DNA from: Panopea generosa | Lineage: Eukaryota; Mollusca; Bivalvia; Adapedonta; Hiatellidae | NCBI GenBank assembly: GCA_029582155.1 | Contig: CM055905.1 | Coordinates: forward strand, 7,453,572-7,517,571 | Direction: 5' to 3' | Length of the DNA stretch: 64,000 nucleotides | Shown: piece after piece, positions 47,926 to 60,589 of the stretch | Position numbering within the stretch: position 1 is the stretch's first letter | Layout of the letters: every line of letters starts with the position of its first letter | Program-made: the position numbers and the translations under genes | The notes under the pieces: generated by a model | What the model was told of the DNA's origin: nothing | The model's input: the letters and a program-made list of their open reading frames with translations, nothing else | Database searches by the model: none

Positions 47926-49524
47926 TGTATGAAAATTTTTGTCATTGAATATTTGATATTTTGGCCATTGACAATTATTTGATCCACAAGTTATTGGAGG
48001 AAAATTTTGATCCACAACTTGTTGGACGATTTTGATCCACGCGTTGAAGCATTTAAAAAACTATCATCTCATATTATTTCATATTTGATGTCATGAGAGC
48101 GAATTCAAAGTACTACATGTTTAATTGTTTTAATGATTATGTAATAGTTAATCATTTTTTACTTACACAACTGTTTATGTTCGACAGATGGTTCTTTGGT
48201 AATAGACCAGTGGGACAGTAATAAAAATGGCCATAACTCCTTGTGGTTTTATATCCCTGCTGTTATATCCCTGCTGTTGTACCCAGTCTTTGCACCTTTT
48301 GTGTAAATACTGCCCTGAAAATCCATTCCTTGTGTTCACATTGCTCAAAGTATTAAAATCATGTACGATGATCAACTATGTAAGACATAAATATTTTTGT
48401 ACATTTTAATTTGTATTTTGATAGGTTTTTTATATAATTTTGTGGTTTAAATGCACTCTATGGGCACTGCACGAGGAGTAAATGCAAATGTGTTTTTGAA
48501 ATAGTGCAATGTGTATTTGAATGTTTATAACGTCTGTGTAGAACGATAGAGGGTATTATTGATAATAATAATCTCTTGAGTGCTGTGTTCAGTTTGGTTT
48601 AACTTTTAATGTGTTTGCTAATGTTTGATAACACCAGTCAACTGAATGATGTGTTTGCAGTAAATGTTTTCTAATAAAGCAAACACTTTTGAGAGCTGTT
48701 TGCTTGTGTTTAATTACATGACTTAATGAAGAACAGACGGCCAGCACCAATGTAGTCTGATTTCTGTTAAACTTTACTGTTTCTTATAAACACAGTAAAC
48801 ATGTTAAACCTAACTGAAGGCAGCCCCAATCTTTTAAATTGTTTATGCTGTTGTTGTTTTTTCTTCAAATTTTGAGCACTTGTAAAGTGTATGTACAATA
48901 AAAATGTGAAAGTTTATAAAAATGTCCCAAGTGTATAAAATAAAATGTTTTGTCTCTTCATTATGATTAAATTATTAAATCACATTTATACTGGAACATG
49001 AAGAAATCGTGAACTTGCTGAATTGCCGTTTACCAAAACTGTAATTATTGTCATGCTGTCTGTCACATTGCCATAAATACATTGTTCGATAGCACCCTTA
49101 CTAATATTGCATAGAAATATTCTTCACACTTGAACAAATATTAAACTGGATGTAGATGTCACTTGGCACATGTAACCTTTTTGGTGAAGAAGTATGTAGC
49201 CGTCTGGCTAGCTCAGTCGGTAGATCATTCTACATGTAAGTGAATGGTCCCACATTCACGTCTGAAACTAGCTGCATATTTTTCTGGTCTTGTTGCATTA
49301 AGTTTAATTCTTTATAATCCATGAGCTAGTCAAGTTTAATTTCTCATTGTCCCCTTTAAATCAAAATGTAGAAAAGTTAGTTTTAAGACTGAAATGTTTG
49401 TTGAATTTAGGACTTGGATATGTGATCAAGTTTGTCTGATTGGCCGACGAATCATTATTGGTCCAATGGCAAGCTGGACCTCATTAATTAGGTTTGCTTT
49501 AGTAACAATTAAGGTGGTTTTGTT

Positions 49525-49640
49525 ATGTCCTTGCCACTTAAAGAAAGGTGAACGGGCATAAAGCGTTACCCATGTCTGTTCGCTAGTTTGTCCATTTGTA
49601 ATCACTCTAATTTTACCAGTAAAATTATAAAAAATAATTT
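49525..49640 (+). repeat. Hairpin-headed repeat, truncated
   Basis: TTATGTCCTTGCCACTTAAA, ACGGGCATAAAGCGTTACCC; resembles the 44118 copy. A bare tRNA-like head (GGCTAGCTCAGTCGGTAGAT) lies at 49204. Confidence 0.55.
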
Positions 49641-50113
49641 ACAGAAAATCTTTCACAGTTCATAAACTTTCCATCATGTATGCACACCAGCATGTCAACC
49701 GCCTTCTCCATGCAATATCAATAAAACTGAGTGTTCCTGTTTGGGTGCTCATTCTAAGTATGTTATACTTTTATTTATTTTAATGTTCAACATAATTATA
49801 GAGATTAAGTATTTGATTAATATATAATACATATTTATTTTCGTATATTCTGTGATCATTTAACTGTCATTGAAAATGTGCAATCTTTGTTTTAACTTTT
49901 CCCCAGATCTGATTATATAATGAATTGTCTCCTACTTGTGATGAAGTTTTTGTATGTTTACTAGTCATTATTGAATTGTTTTTGTATGTACAACTCTATC
50001 ATGTATTTTTACCTTTACATGTTAATGAACAACTTTTTTCTGAATAAAAATGATTTTAAAATATATTTATGATTCCCAAACTATTTGTTATCCATTCCAT
50101 GACCCCTCCATGT

Positions 50114-50320
50114 GGAACATGTGGCCCAGTGGTAGAGCATCACACCCAAAATTGGTGGGTTGCGGGTTCAATCCCCTGCACTGGATATGTGTGGTGTCCC
50201 TGAGCAAGACACTTTATAAATCTGCATATGCTTAGTACTGGTTCCGCCCAGGAATGATTTGTCTTAGTTGAAAAAATATGGTCCACTATCGATGTAAACT
50301 AAATTAGTTTAGAAAAAAAC
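50114..50320 (+). mobile_element. SINE B
   Basis: GGCCCAGTGGTAGAGCATCA, GGGTTCAATCCCC, CCTGAGCAAGACACTTTATA, GTACTGGTTCCGCCCAGGAA. Confidence 0.8.
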
Positions 50321-50461
50321 ATTCCATATATAGTGTACATCATAAAACAGTTTTGCTGTGGTAAAGATGTCAATTGGTTTGAGCCGGTAAACATCTTCAA
50401 AAACATTAAAAATCCCATTTCGCCTCTATTAGACAAGTTATATGGATCTCTTTGCTATTAA

Positions 50462-50670
50462 CTTTTTGTTTTGATTGATATACAACATTGTGTTTCATTG
50501 TCATCTGAATCTCACCACTGATTCAAGTGGGAAGGTTATCAGTTACTTGTGACGATGGGTGTGCTCGAGTACTGGTTAATTTTCCAGGATCCTAGGAAAA
50601 AGTGGTTAAGTTAACTGATCGTCTGTAAGTCTTAATTGGCATTAAAATTATGCTTGATATTCAAACATAA
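50462..50670 (+). mobile_element. SINE A, head missing
   Basis: TGATTGATATACAACATTGT, GAGTACTGGTTAATTTTCCA, tail TTGATATTCAAAC. Confidence 0.75.
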
Positions 50671-51649
50671 TTACACCTTCAATTTTTTCCTTTGATCTTA
50701 ATGAAAATACCAGCCTTTTATTGAAAGCTTGGACAATTCTGAAAACAGCTACCGGTATATCAGATCAGATTCCTTTGATTTCAAATAAATTAAAGGATCA
50801 TGCTGGGCCTTAATCGCTCACAGATGCCAAAAGCGACCCTGCCAATTTTCCCAATGTTTATACCTTGAGAACAAACGGGAAATTTATTTTCAAATTAGGC
50901 ATTCAAAAAAAATATGAGATTTAGTTTGGTAAAGTTCCAATATTAAATTCTTGTGTGCACATATTTGACAAGAAAAAAATGTTTGATGATATATGGTACA
51001 TAATTTATCCAGTTTGGTAGGTTCCAATACTTTACAAGATTTTGTGAACAATTAATTTATGATGAATGGGGTATTATTTTTATTCAACACCTGAAAGGTT
51101 ATATATATCATATCTATTTTTTATTGGTGGAAGAAGACCTCATAATGAATCCGAGTAGGACCCCCATCCTTCCGCAATTAACTGGGAAATTTTCTTGCAT
51201 AAAGTTTCTGGAACAAACGAGGCTCTAATCCACAAACTCAGCAATGAGAGGGAGGTGGTCATAAAATGATGCCTTAAACCACTCAGCGACAGAGAACCTA
51301 CTTTATAATGATTCGATGACCATAACTCCAATTAAATAATCTGATTTGGCTAGTTCAAGAAATTGTTCTAGATATTATGGTTATGTGATAGCTATGAATA
51401 TCTGGTGAAGATCCAATGAAAAATGTAGGGTTCACCTATTTTTGAGTGCGCACACACCCACACTGTCTTTGCAACTTTGAAGTTTGAAGAGCTACAACTA
51501 AATGTTTCTTGTAAAACATGTGCGAGGCATCTACTTATACACGTCTATGTAAGTTTGGTGAAGATCCAATGACATACAGTTGCTACAGTACACACAACAT
51601 AAAAATATTGTGCTGTTTTTTAGCTATTTCATAATTTTGCTGATTTGCT

Positions 51650-51885
51650 TGTTTGAATATTTATGCTATCCAGGGCTAAAAGACAATCTGTTAACCTTAC
51701 AGCTCTTTCTTGGGATCCTGAAAGGTTAAGCAGTATTCAGGCACACCCATCTTGAATCAGCAGTCGTATATCAATGATCCTGGACTATATCAATCATCAC
51801 AGACATTGTGCCTGAGCTGGGATTCACACTTACAAACTCTGGATTGATAAACATGCTACCAACTTATCTAGCCAAGCATGGGTCT
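51650..51885 (-). mobile_element. SINE A, minus strand
   Basis: TTTGAATATTTATGCTATCC, ACAATCTGTTAACCTTACAG, head complement TGGATTGATAAACATGCTAC. Lies just beyond the stop of the PD-(D/E)XK-like gene. Confidence 0.75.
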
Positions 51886-51934
51886 TAAATTTGAAAAAAA
51901 CAAAAACCTGACAAAATGGTGTACATGTATACAT

Positions 51935-52536
51935 TTATATTCGCTTGTATCGTAACGGTGTACCAAAATTAAATTTGCAAGGTCTATGTCTGGGATCATA
52001 AAATGCCTTCCTTTTCAAGGACACAGATTCAAAATATTGCAGTCGATTCTCGTATATGTCCAAATGATTGCCAGCAAGTCTGAAAAAATCTGCTTTTACA
52101 TCGTCTTTGATTTCTTTTGTAATTCCAGAACAAAGGTACTTGTAGTTGATGACAAACCATGTTGCCAAAATCGCGTAATCGTTTAATTTACCATCATCAA
52201 AAAAACTGTATAAAGGGCTTTGCAACAGAATGTCATTTTCACTGTCGTAGAAATAAAAAATCAATTTCTCTCTGGACACACCTATAAAAGGTATTAAATC
52301 ATTTCCATATTCAGGATGTTGTTTCTTTTGTAGAAAAGAGAAAACAATTGTTTGGGCAAGAATTTGATGTAATATGTCTTCATCACAGAGTCGTTCTTCC
52401 CTGAATTGTTGACCATTTTTCTCTGCTGATGTGTTGTTTCCTCGAGTATTTGTTTTCTTGGCTTCCACAACCTTGACAGGTGTTTCCCTATCTCCAAGCA
52501 AAATGTCTATATGCCCGTGCCAGACTGAGCCGTGAC
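51935..52536 (-). CDS. Exon 3 of the PD-(D/E)XK-like gene, putative nuclease core
   Basis: 602 nt after acceptor TTTTTTGTAG, ending RYKRI then TAA. Holds the D-x13-E-x-K motif near its start and a hydrophobic C-terminal half. No clear AATAAA lies just downstream on the minus strand, so the 3' end of the transcript is unknown. Confidence 0.8.
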
Positions 52537-55500
52537 CTACAAAAAACAAAGGTCAAAATTAATAATGGAGAAGAAATTGATTTCTTGAAGCTGAAATTTA
52601 TATTACTAAAAATGTTCTATTTATCTTATCAATTAAAACAGGATATCAATATCCAGTATTTAAAGAACCAAACCAATTATAAAGTATGTGGTTAACATTT
52701 AAAGTGACGTTAAGTCCAGCTTACAGCATTCTATGTGTTTACCGGTGAATATCATAAAAGCTGGTTTTGCTCTGGTCAGTTGCTGTGCAGTTAAAACTAT
52801 TATAGTGTGGCAGTCGCATAAAAACTCTATTAAAAAGTCTATTAGAAACAGAAGAATATGAATTATAAAATATGATTTCAGTTTCAAAAGACTTTGCTGT
52901 GATTTGGGCAGTTAAATAAACACTTGCATTATTTAATTTGCATAATTTATACCCAAAGCAATGTTCCGGAAGTTGAAGTTACATTTCTAAACAACTGTTT
53001 TGTCAACAATTCTATGCAAAAAAGGAACAGAAATGGCATCAGTAAATATTTTATTCAATAAAAATGATCATCTTCTTCATGAAAGAGTAAATGAAAAGTG
53101 ATGTGAAATGAGAAAGTATCCAGCATATCACGACATGATAATGTGTAGTGCGATTTATGGAAATCAGCAAAAAATGTCTTCGGTTCATATCGGCAATTAA
53201 TGGAATGGAGAAACGAATGATAATGAGACACAATGTCATATACCAATCATCATGGAGTTTGTTGCTGTGCAAGGATTTGGATTTATAACCGCTGGATTGA
53301 TAGACACATGACCGACTGAGCTTTTCGGACCCAGCTGACTTGCCAATCTATTCCAAGATGCACTGCATTATGATCCATTGACCTCTGTCAATGTCTCCAT
53401 CTTTAAATGATTCTTTCAATATTAAACATACACAATGATGAATTGCTCATACATCGGACAAAGTTACATGGCGATATTAACAAAATTATTCCATTCAAAA
53501 TAAATTTGTATTGTATTTATTAGTGCCATGTCATTATTTTTTCAATTGTGTAAGTAGATTGGATATTGTACGAGTATTGCAAAAGTTGAGATGATGACAG
53601 ATTAATGGAGTGAGGAGTACTCCATAAGATGAATTGACCATAAAACTACAAAAGGAGAAAAAAAATACATGTACCAAACTTACAAACTGAGCTTTAAGTG
53701 GGACAGTAGCATAGTGGATAGAATGTTAGCTGCTTATTCCAGAGGTTTGATTCCCAGCTCGACACAATGCCTCCCAATAAACAACAGTTGGTACCTTGTT
53801 CTCCCACTGAGTGACAGTAAAGCTCTGTCACTAAGGAAGCGGTCTCGTGAGTGGTTCATAATTCTTCATAATCAAGCTAAATTAAATAAGTATAATTAAA
53901 CTTAACATACATCAGTTCATTCATAGTGCGAACTGACCATTTAACTTCTAAAGAAGATAAACAATATGCCACACTTACCAACACCAGTACATCCATAGTG
54001 TGTGCTGACATCAACTTCACAGTCACACTGACATTTGTCTAGCTTTTCCTCACAGTTTTTATCAAGAACATATGATGGTGACATTGTCAGTTTGGAGAAA
54101 AAATGACAAGCCAGCTGTGTTTTCCAATCTGTATGGGTGATATTCATATCTGTTCCATCAATCAACAAAGCCTTCTCACATTCTGAAAAATAAAGTTTGA
54201 TGCAAAGGAACTTGTTACATATAAGATCCAAGATGGCCTACTGGAATGAAATGGCTGAAATGTTATTTTTTATTGATTTAAATCAATCAAAGGCAGATTT
54301 AGTCACATTAAATAAAAATAACATATATATTTTTTTAAATATATTAAAACCTTAATTTCAAATTTAGGATTTCCATGACTTTCTTTGCACCAAATATTAT
54401 AACTGTAGCACAAACTGATATTTGTGAGAGAAATGTTTACACCTTTAGACAAGCTACACATGAAGTCTTCCTGGAAAGAACCAGTACTATTTTAAAGCAT
54501 ATGCGGATATTGTCTTGCTCAAGGACACCTAACATACCTGGTAGGTGAATAAGACAAAACTTATGATAATTCCCATCCCTAGGAGTGTTAGTCAAATTCC
54601 CTAGGGTGGTAGTCTTTCAAATATTTAATTCCCAAGCAGGTGTCCTCATCTGTCCGATTCCAGTGTATCAGATGAAGATTTCGTTGCCTAAATCCCTGGT
54701 TGTGCTAATTACACCTCCCCAGGTTAAAGAAAAAAGTAGTGCAACATATTGCAGGTATCTACGAAGCCTTTTAAAGATCTTGTATTTTGCATCTCACGAG
54801 ATGGCGTATTGGATACCAGATCAGATATCCAAATAATAAAAAAAATTCCATCCACACTTATTTTATCCAGCTAAGGAAAACATTGATACTTCTAAAAGGA
54901 AATGTAAGCTTGGGCAAATTCTCAATATTTAGAATTCAGTTTTACAGGGACATCTTTCTCAAATAGTAATGGGGTCATATATCCAATTTTAGCTGGGCAG
55001 AGGTTAGCAATAATATTACTACATTTTACTCACTATTTAATGGGAAATGGCAAGTATTGAAATTAGGCATGGGAAGAACATACTACAATTACAATTTTGT
55101 GGGAGGACATACACCAGTTTTACCCATCTAATTCTACTCCTGGAAGGACTCACACCACTATTATCTCCCTTGAGTACTCCGGACCTACAGATGAAGGAGG
55201 TAGAGATACAACTTTAGTTCTCTTTTTTTTCCAGGGCTTTGTACTGCAGTGATTTATTTTTTCCTAGCACAAGTTAAATGGTCAGTTGTTTAAAAATCAC
55301 CGCTGGAAAATTTGATGGTGATACCAGCTTAATGGTCAATTCTGTGCCATTTCAAAATTGTTGGTTTGAACCGCATCGTGGGCAAAAAGTAACATACACA
55401 AATGATATTCTGGAAATTGATAGGTCTCATAAAAGCATTGAATTAAAAAAATAAAACCTAGTCAATATATTCCTTTTTTTCCTTTATAATTACATATCTT

Positions 55501-55997
55501 GAACCAGAGAAGAATTTGAGCCCAGACACATGCTGCAGATTTTGTTTTTTCACTCTGATTTGGACATAAACCTTACAATGGAGCCTTATGGGAAATGTAC
55601 TAGTGGTGCGAGACCTGGAACATTGTTTTGATCGACAGGCTTACATACCAGGCTTGCCATACAACAGGAACTCCAGCAGTTTTGTAAGCAGCAGTTTCGT
55701 GTTGTGTCCCTCCGGTACAGACGCTGGGTCCCTGAAGAAAGAATCGACCATGCTGAACCCTGGCCAGAAAATACCTCCTAATGAGCGGATATTGAGGATG
55801 TCAGGCTCCATTTCTGTGTGGCAGTAAGCTGAGGTAAAGGGAACCCCGCTCCCATCTGCCGCGTTGCATTGTAGTATCTTTACTGTATGTAGAGCTCCAG
55901 CGTTCTGAAGCATCAGTGACTCAAAACTCAATCTGGCCTTTACAAATGCGACCTCATTCTTTACAAAAGAAGTAAAAATGTTGTCAGCAGAATCCAT
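51935..55997 (-). CDS. Three-exon gene, protein with PD-(D/E)XK-nuclease-like motif (function unknown)
   Basis: Exons on the minus strand are 55997-55649, 54182-53979 and 52536-51935; they join in frame to 384 codons plus TAA. Both introns have GT-AG borders (GTATGT and GTAAGT donors; TTTTTCAG and TTTTTTGTAG acceptors). No signal peptide or membrane segment is seen. Exon 2 has a cysteine cluster (C167-x-C169-x-C171, also C160 and C181). Exon 3 starts with HGSVWHGHIDILLGD and continues to VVEAKK. D195, E209 and K211 have the spacing of the PD-(D/E)XK nuclease fold. Later segments (AQTIVFSFLQKKQHPE, FYDSENDILLQSP, WFVINYKYLCSG) resemble an uncharacterised family that I recall as common in bivalves. 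Nuclease activity is inference. The gene is convergent with the upstream channel gene. Confidence 0.8.
53155..53340 (-). mobile_element. SINE A fragment, minus strand
   Basis: GATAATGAGACACAATGTCA, CGCTGGATTGATAGACACAT, GACTGAGCTTTTCGGACCC. In intron 2 of the PD-(D/E)XK-like gene. Confidence 0.7.
53696..53890 (+). mobile_element. tRNA-derived SINE of another type
   Basis: GGGACAGTAGCATAGTGGAT with B-box GAGGTTTGATTCCC, then a body unlike SINE A or B; A-rich tail (AATTAAATAAG). Confidence 0.5.
53979..54182 (-). CDS. Exon 2 of the PD-(D/E)XK-like gene, cysteine cluster
   Basis: 204 nt between TTTTTCAG and G|GTAAGT. Encodes ECEKALLIDGTDMNITHTDW, then a Cys-rich end (KCQCDCEVDVSTHYGCTGVG) that may bind a metal, by inference. 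Confidence 0.8.
54455..54545 (-). mobile_element. SINE B fragment, minus strand
   Basis: CTTCCTGGAAAGAACCAGTA, CATATGCGGATATTGTCTTG, CTCAAGGACACC; head missing. In intron 1 of the PD-(D/E)XK-like gene. The rest of that intron (54546-55648) holds nothing I can classify. Confidence 0.65.
55649..55997 (-). CDS. Exon 1 of the PD-(D/E)XK-like gene
   Basis: Starts at ATG (MDSADNIFTSFVKNEVAFVK) and ends LLEFLLYGKP plus one base at G|GTATGT. 116 codons. The ATG is the first in the frame and lies about 75 bases after a TATA-like box. Confidence 0.8.
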
Positions 55998-56068
55998 TTT
56001 AAACTTCGATCATTTCGTGACACAGATCAGTTTATTTCTTGATGCGTCTGTTTGACAGAGAATACAAG

Positions 56069-56078
56069 TTTATATAAA
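56069..56078 (-). promoter_or_regulatory. TATA-like box of the PD-(D/E)XK-like gene
   Basis: The palindrome TTTATATAAA lies 72-81 bases upstream of the ATG at 55997, a fitting distance for a TATA box with a short 5' UTR. No other promoter element was recognised. Confidence 0.4.
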
Positions 56079-56742
56079 ATCGTGTGACACCATGCGGCAC
56101 CGTTCTGTTCTGTTCTGTTAATCTTTACAGACTCTTGAAGGCCAACCTCCGTTTTTATTTTGGAGTAGAAACACTTCTATTATTATTATGATACAGTCCT
56201 TCACCATGTATAACTGTACACTGTCACAGTTGATTCACAATCCAGTCGTTATGCTATTTACAGTCAAAAAGTTCAAAAATATTAAATAACACTGCACCAG
56301 CGCTGAGAACCATGCCAATGCCTATTTCTTTCTTTTGGGAACAGATTCCAAGATCTTGTATCGATTAATATGGAATGAGTAGATGAGACGACGACAATGA
56401 TAATCAATATTTACTATGGCATATTTTGTAATGTTATCGATATTCGAGCAGTCAATTATCAGTTATTTTCTGTTTTGTATTTAGTGTTTCAAAGTCATGT
56501 TTTAGGTTGTCATTATTTGCTGCAGCAATGTCTTTCATAACGTGCTTCACCTTGGACTGTTCGCCAAAATGACTGGTTCAAAGCACATAGGAGCGCAAAT
56601 AGGAACCTTCACACCTTTATATGACCCCTATATATGACCCCACTATTTATGAGGGTTGTGTGTGGGAGAGGGAATATAAATATGCTATTTTCCATATGGC
56701 ACACACCCCTTCTAAAAATCGAAAATATAGTTGTTTCACACA

Positions 56743-56794
56743 TTTAAACAAGGACTTAGATCTATATCCTTCTATATAAGTCCTTGATTTAAAC
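56743..56794. repeat. Hairpin with TTTAAACAAGGACTTA arm
   Basis: TTTAAACAAGGACTTA pairs with TAAGTCCTTGATTTAAA. A second copy of the right arm (ATCCTTCTATACAAGTCCTT) lies at 57676. The rest of 56080-57985 shows nothing classifiable. Confidence 0.7.
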
Positions 56795-57996
56795 CTATAT
56801 TTCGTTGGCCTTTTTTGCGGTCAATGTTTACCACCACCAACTAATGAAAATCCAATGCATCAGAAGCTCTAACTTACTGAAATCAGAGATGATCATTAAT
56901 ACGCATTAAGTCACTTAGCAAATCAATTTTTGCCGATGCCTTTATCCATGCAGAAACACATTAAGTTAAATAACACAGCTGTGAGAAACATTTTTTATGA
57001 TTTGTGTTACCTGGTGCTAGAATTAAATTTAGTGATGTCTACCCAGTGTCTACCCAGCAGCTTATAAGTAACTGTCAGTAAAAACCTGTATCATTTAGAT
57101 TCAGAAACTGGGTAGATAATAAAAGTCATTTATCAAATGATAGACTGAAAAATAAAAATATATAAAATATCAAAGAAGTAATATCAAGGCCTTATGTCCT
57201 TGGTAAAAGGCCTTATGTCCTTGGTAATATCAAGGAATTATGTACAGAAGGGAAGACAACTGATTGAGATTGTGTGAACGCTTGCGTATTGCGCAAAATC
57301 TCGCAATGTCTCGTTTTTAATTATCTTAACTTCCATCCATCTCAGGAATACAAATTAAAATTCTTACACTGCAGATCAAAATTGTCATTAAAACAATACC
57401 ACTGCCAGAAATTTATGTTTTAAATTGTTGAAATACTTGTGATTACAAAATTTGTATACTGCAGCTAAAATAATGACAAATTATGATAAATTTTCCTTCA
57501 AACCTCAATATCTTTAATTCAAGAGCATTTTGCGTGATCGAAACATGTTTAATCATCCAAGATTACATACATCTTACAGTTTATGTACAAGAAATGAATT
57601 ATGAATGATTAATTTGCAAACTATGAATCCTTCGTGTGCTGTTTCATCAACATTTAGTTAGGAGATGCAAGTTTCCTATCCTTCTATACAAGTCCTTGAT
57701 AATGTCAGTGACGTAATTACATTTTATATGTCTGTGGTCATACTCAAAGATTAATATATAGACTATAATTATATAAGTCCTTTTCATATTATAGTATTTA
57801 AATTCATTTAAAGTAAATCCAAAATAAATATATCTATCCTGTGACTGTGTTGATAGCGTTACCGCGTTCAGTTAAAGGGATACAAGGTATTGAATTTTGC
57901 AAATGAAGGGATACAAGATACTGAATTTTGCAAATGAAATAAATCTTTACAGTATGAATGTACTGCTTTTTAAAAACATTAGGCCTACTATCAGAA

Positions 57997-58211
57997 TGTG
58001 GAGCGCATGGTACAGTGGTAGAGCACTGAACCCACAATTGGAGGGTCGTGGGTTTGATCCTCCACCATGGCTATATGTGGTGTCCTTGAGCAAGACACCT
58101 TTTCCACATAAGCTTAGTACTGGTTCTATCCAGGAATACTTTGAGCGTGATTTGTCTATGTTGTAAGAACTTGTTTCACAATCGAAGTAAAATAAATAAG
58201 TTTAAACTTAC
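57997..58211 (+). mobile_element. SINE B with 11-bp target-site duplication
   Basis: Head GCATGGTACAGTGGTAGAGC, B-box GGGTTTGATCC, CTTGAGCAAGACACC, tail AAGTAAAATAAATAAGTTTA. TACTATCAGAA flanks it at 57986-57996 and 58212-58222. Confidence 0.9.
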
Positions 58212-58379
58212 TACTATCAGAAATGTCATCGAGAATATCAATATGATGTCCAGTTGCACAAATCGTCATTGCATTCCAGTTCATTGACTTGGCCCTTTCT
58301 TTATTATTCATTATAAATCTATGTGTTGGCAGTGCAGTGACTAAATGCGGAAAGGTCACTGTTGTTAGTGAGTATCAGT

Positions 58380-60310
58380 ATGAAGTCAAGATGCACTTGT
58401 CGTCGCCGTGTTTTGGCGTTATTATGGCCTTAAAATGTTTTAATGGTACATAACACAATATCTTGTTATCTCTGCTCCTTCCAAATTGTTGGACTGAATT
58501 TGGCAAAACTTGTTAGGAAGTATTAACATGAAGTCTACTTGCGCATGTCGTCATATTGACATCTGATATAGTTATGTCCCATTACACATTTTAATGATGA
58601 AAAATATATATAAATTCATGTGCATCACACTTTTTGCCAGATCCACTCCTCCTAAACTTTTAAACCGATTTTAGTAAAATGTGCTAGGCAGCACCAGTAG
58701 CAAGTCTGGTCTGTGGCAGAGGTAAGAATACCAAATAAGTATTTGTCGGTAATGTAAAGGCCATACTACTCCAGACAAAAATTGGGTCAGTTGAGATATT
58801 ATAGATATAAAACTAGTGTTCACATTAACGTCAAATAACACAATCTTTGAAAATTCAAGGGTCACAACTCTGACATTAATTATTCAATTTGATGTGTTCT
58901 ATAATTATTGTTTTACATGTACTCTGTACCAGTGACATATCTACATTAAGGTATTAAGTCACTGTTTGTACAAATATTGTGCACGTTTGGTGAAGATCAA
59001 ATGAAAACTGCATAGGCTAAATTACACACAACATAAAATAACATATTTTCTGTCAGTTAAATAACTTGTACAACTATTGTGTAAGTTTGGTGAAGATAAA
59101 TGACAACTGCAAGTACCAGACAGCACACACTAACTGGCGCAAATTTTGACAATTCAAGGACCATAATGCGACAACACTTATCCGATCTGGTCAGTTAACA
59201 AACATTTTCACAAACAAGATTTTATGGTTATATAAATACTGTGTAAGTTTGGCAAAGATCAAACGAAAACTGCAACAACTATAGTGCACACAACAATAAT
59301 GCAACAACTATAGTGCACACAACAATAGTGCAACAACTATAGTGAACACAACAATAATGCAACAACTATAATGCACACAACAATAATGCAACAACTATAG
59401 TGCACACAACAATAATGCAACAACTATAGTGCACACAACAATAGTGCAACAACTATAGTGCACACAACAATAGTGCAACAACTATAGTGCACATAACAAT
59501 AATGCAACAACTATAGTGCACACAACAATAATGTAACAACTATAGTGCACACAACAATAATGCAACAACTATAGTGCACACAACAATAATGTAACAATAG
59601 TGCACACAACAATAATGCAACAACTATAGCGCACACAACAACAATGCAACAACTATAGCGCACACAACAGTAGTGCAACAACTATAGCGCACACAACAAT
59701 AATGCAACAACTATAGTGCACACAACAATAATGCAACAACTAAAGTGCACACAGCAATAATGCAATTTTTGATGATTAAAGGGCCACAACTCCTACATAA
59801 ATCATCCGATTGGGATGTTCCAAGATCAAATGAAATATGTGGATGCTAGTATGCATACAATAAAAATTGATGGATGATAGACACATGGCAATCAGAATAG
59901 CTCAACATGTGAGTACTAGAGTGAACCCAAGGTCTAATAGTGCAATATTTGATGATTCAAGATCTATTCCAACATTATTTAGCTGATTTGGCCATTTTAA
60001 GAACTATTTGTTCCAGATACTATGTTAATACAACTACTGTGATCAAATGAAAATTGAAGGTATAAGAGAGCACACAAGTTCAAATAGTGAATTTTTTTAT
60101 GTTTCAAGGGTCGTTACTCTTGCGTTATATATATGATTTGTCCAGTTCAAGAATTTTTTAGAAACATTTATATGGTCATATAACTTTTATGTAAATCTGG
60201 CAACAATCCAATGAAATATGCAGAATCAAGTGCAAGCAAAAAGTTCACTGACATACGGCAGACACAGGGTCATCAGAATAGCTCACCCTCAGCTTTGCTC
60301 AGGTGAACTA
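58380..60310 (-). repeat. AGCTCACCTGAGC-type repeat, minus strand, long copy
   Basis: Ends at 60310 with ATAGCTCACCCTCAGCTTTG CTCAGGTGAACTAA, the inverse of the head at 36671. Contains diverged units (GTGTAAGTTTGGTGAAGAT, CAACTATAGTGCACAC) and an internal 29-bp array. Confidence 0.75.
59270..59765. repeat. 29-bp minisatellite, about 17 copies
   Basis: Unit CAATAATGCAACAACTATAG TGCACACAA with few variants; expanded from one unit of the surrounding repeat. Confidence 0.9.
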
Positions 60311-60589
60311 AAAACATTTTTATCATATATTAATCCATAGAATTTGTAATAAACAAGTAATACTTCAGACAATTTGAAATAATTTTATTATTATGTCAAT
60401 ATCACGGAACTATGGGCCATGCTTAACCTGATAACACACAAGCATTAAATAAATATTCCCACATGACATGGCATTACACAGATACAAACAATCATAGCGT
60501 TCAGCAGTTACAGTACAACATACACACTTATACATGTTTATAAGATAATTTACGTTGCAAGAGTACAATAAACCCATAATATATTTTTT

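Larger units (their letters stand above)
43155..51934. other. Channel gene 3' flank / intergenic region
   Basis: No further gene recognised. Part may be 3' UTR of the channel. Contains SINEs, hairpin-headed repeats (44118, 49525) and minisatellites (44492, 47570). I see nothing classifiable in 44570-47560 and 47930-49190. Confidence 0.5.
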
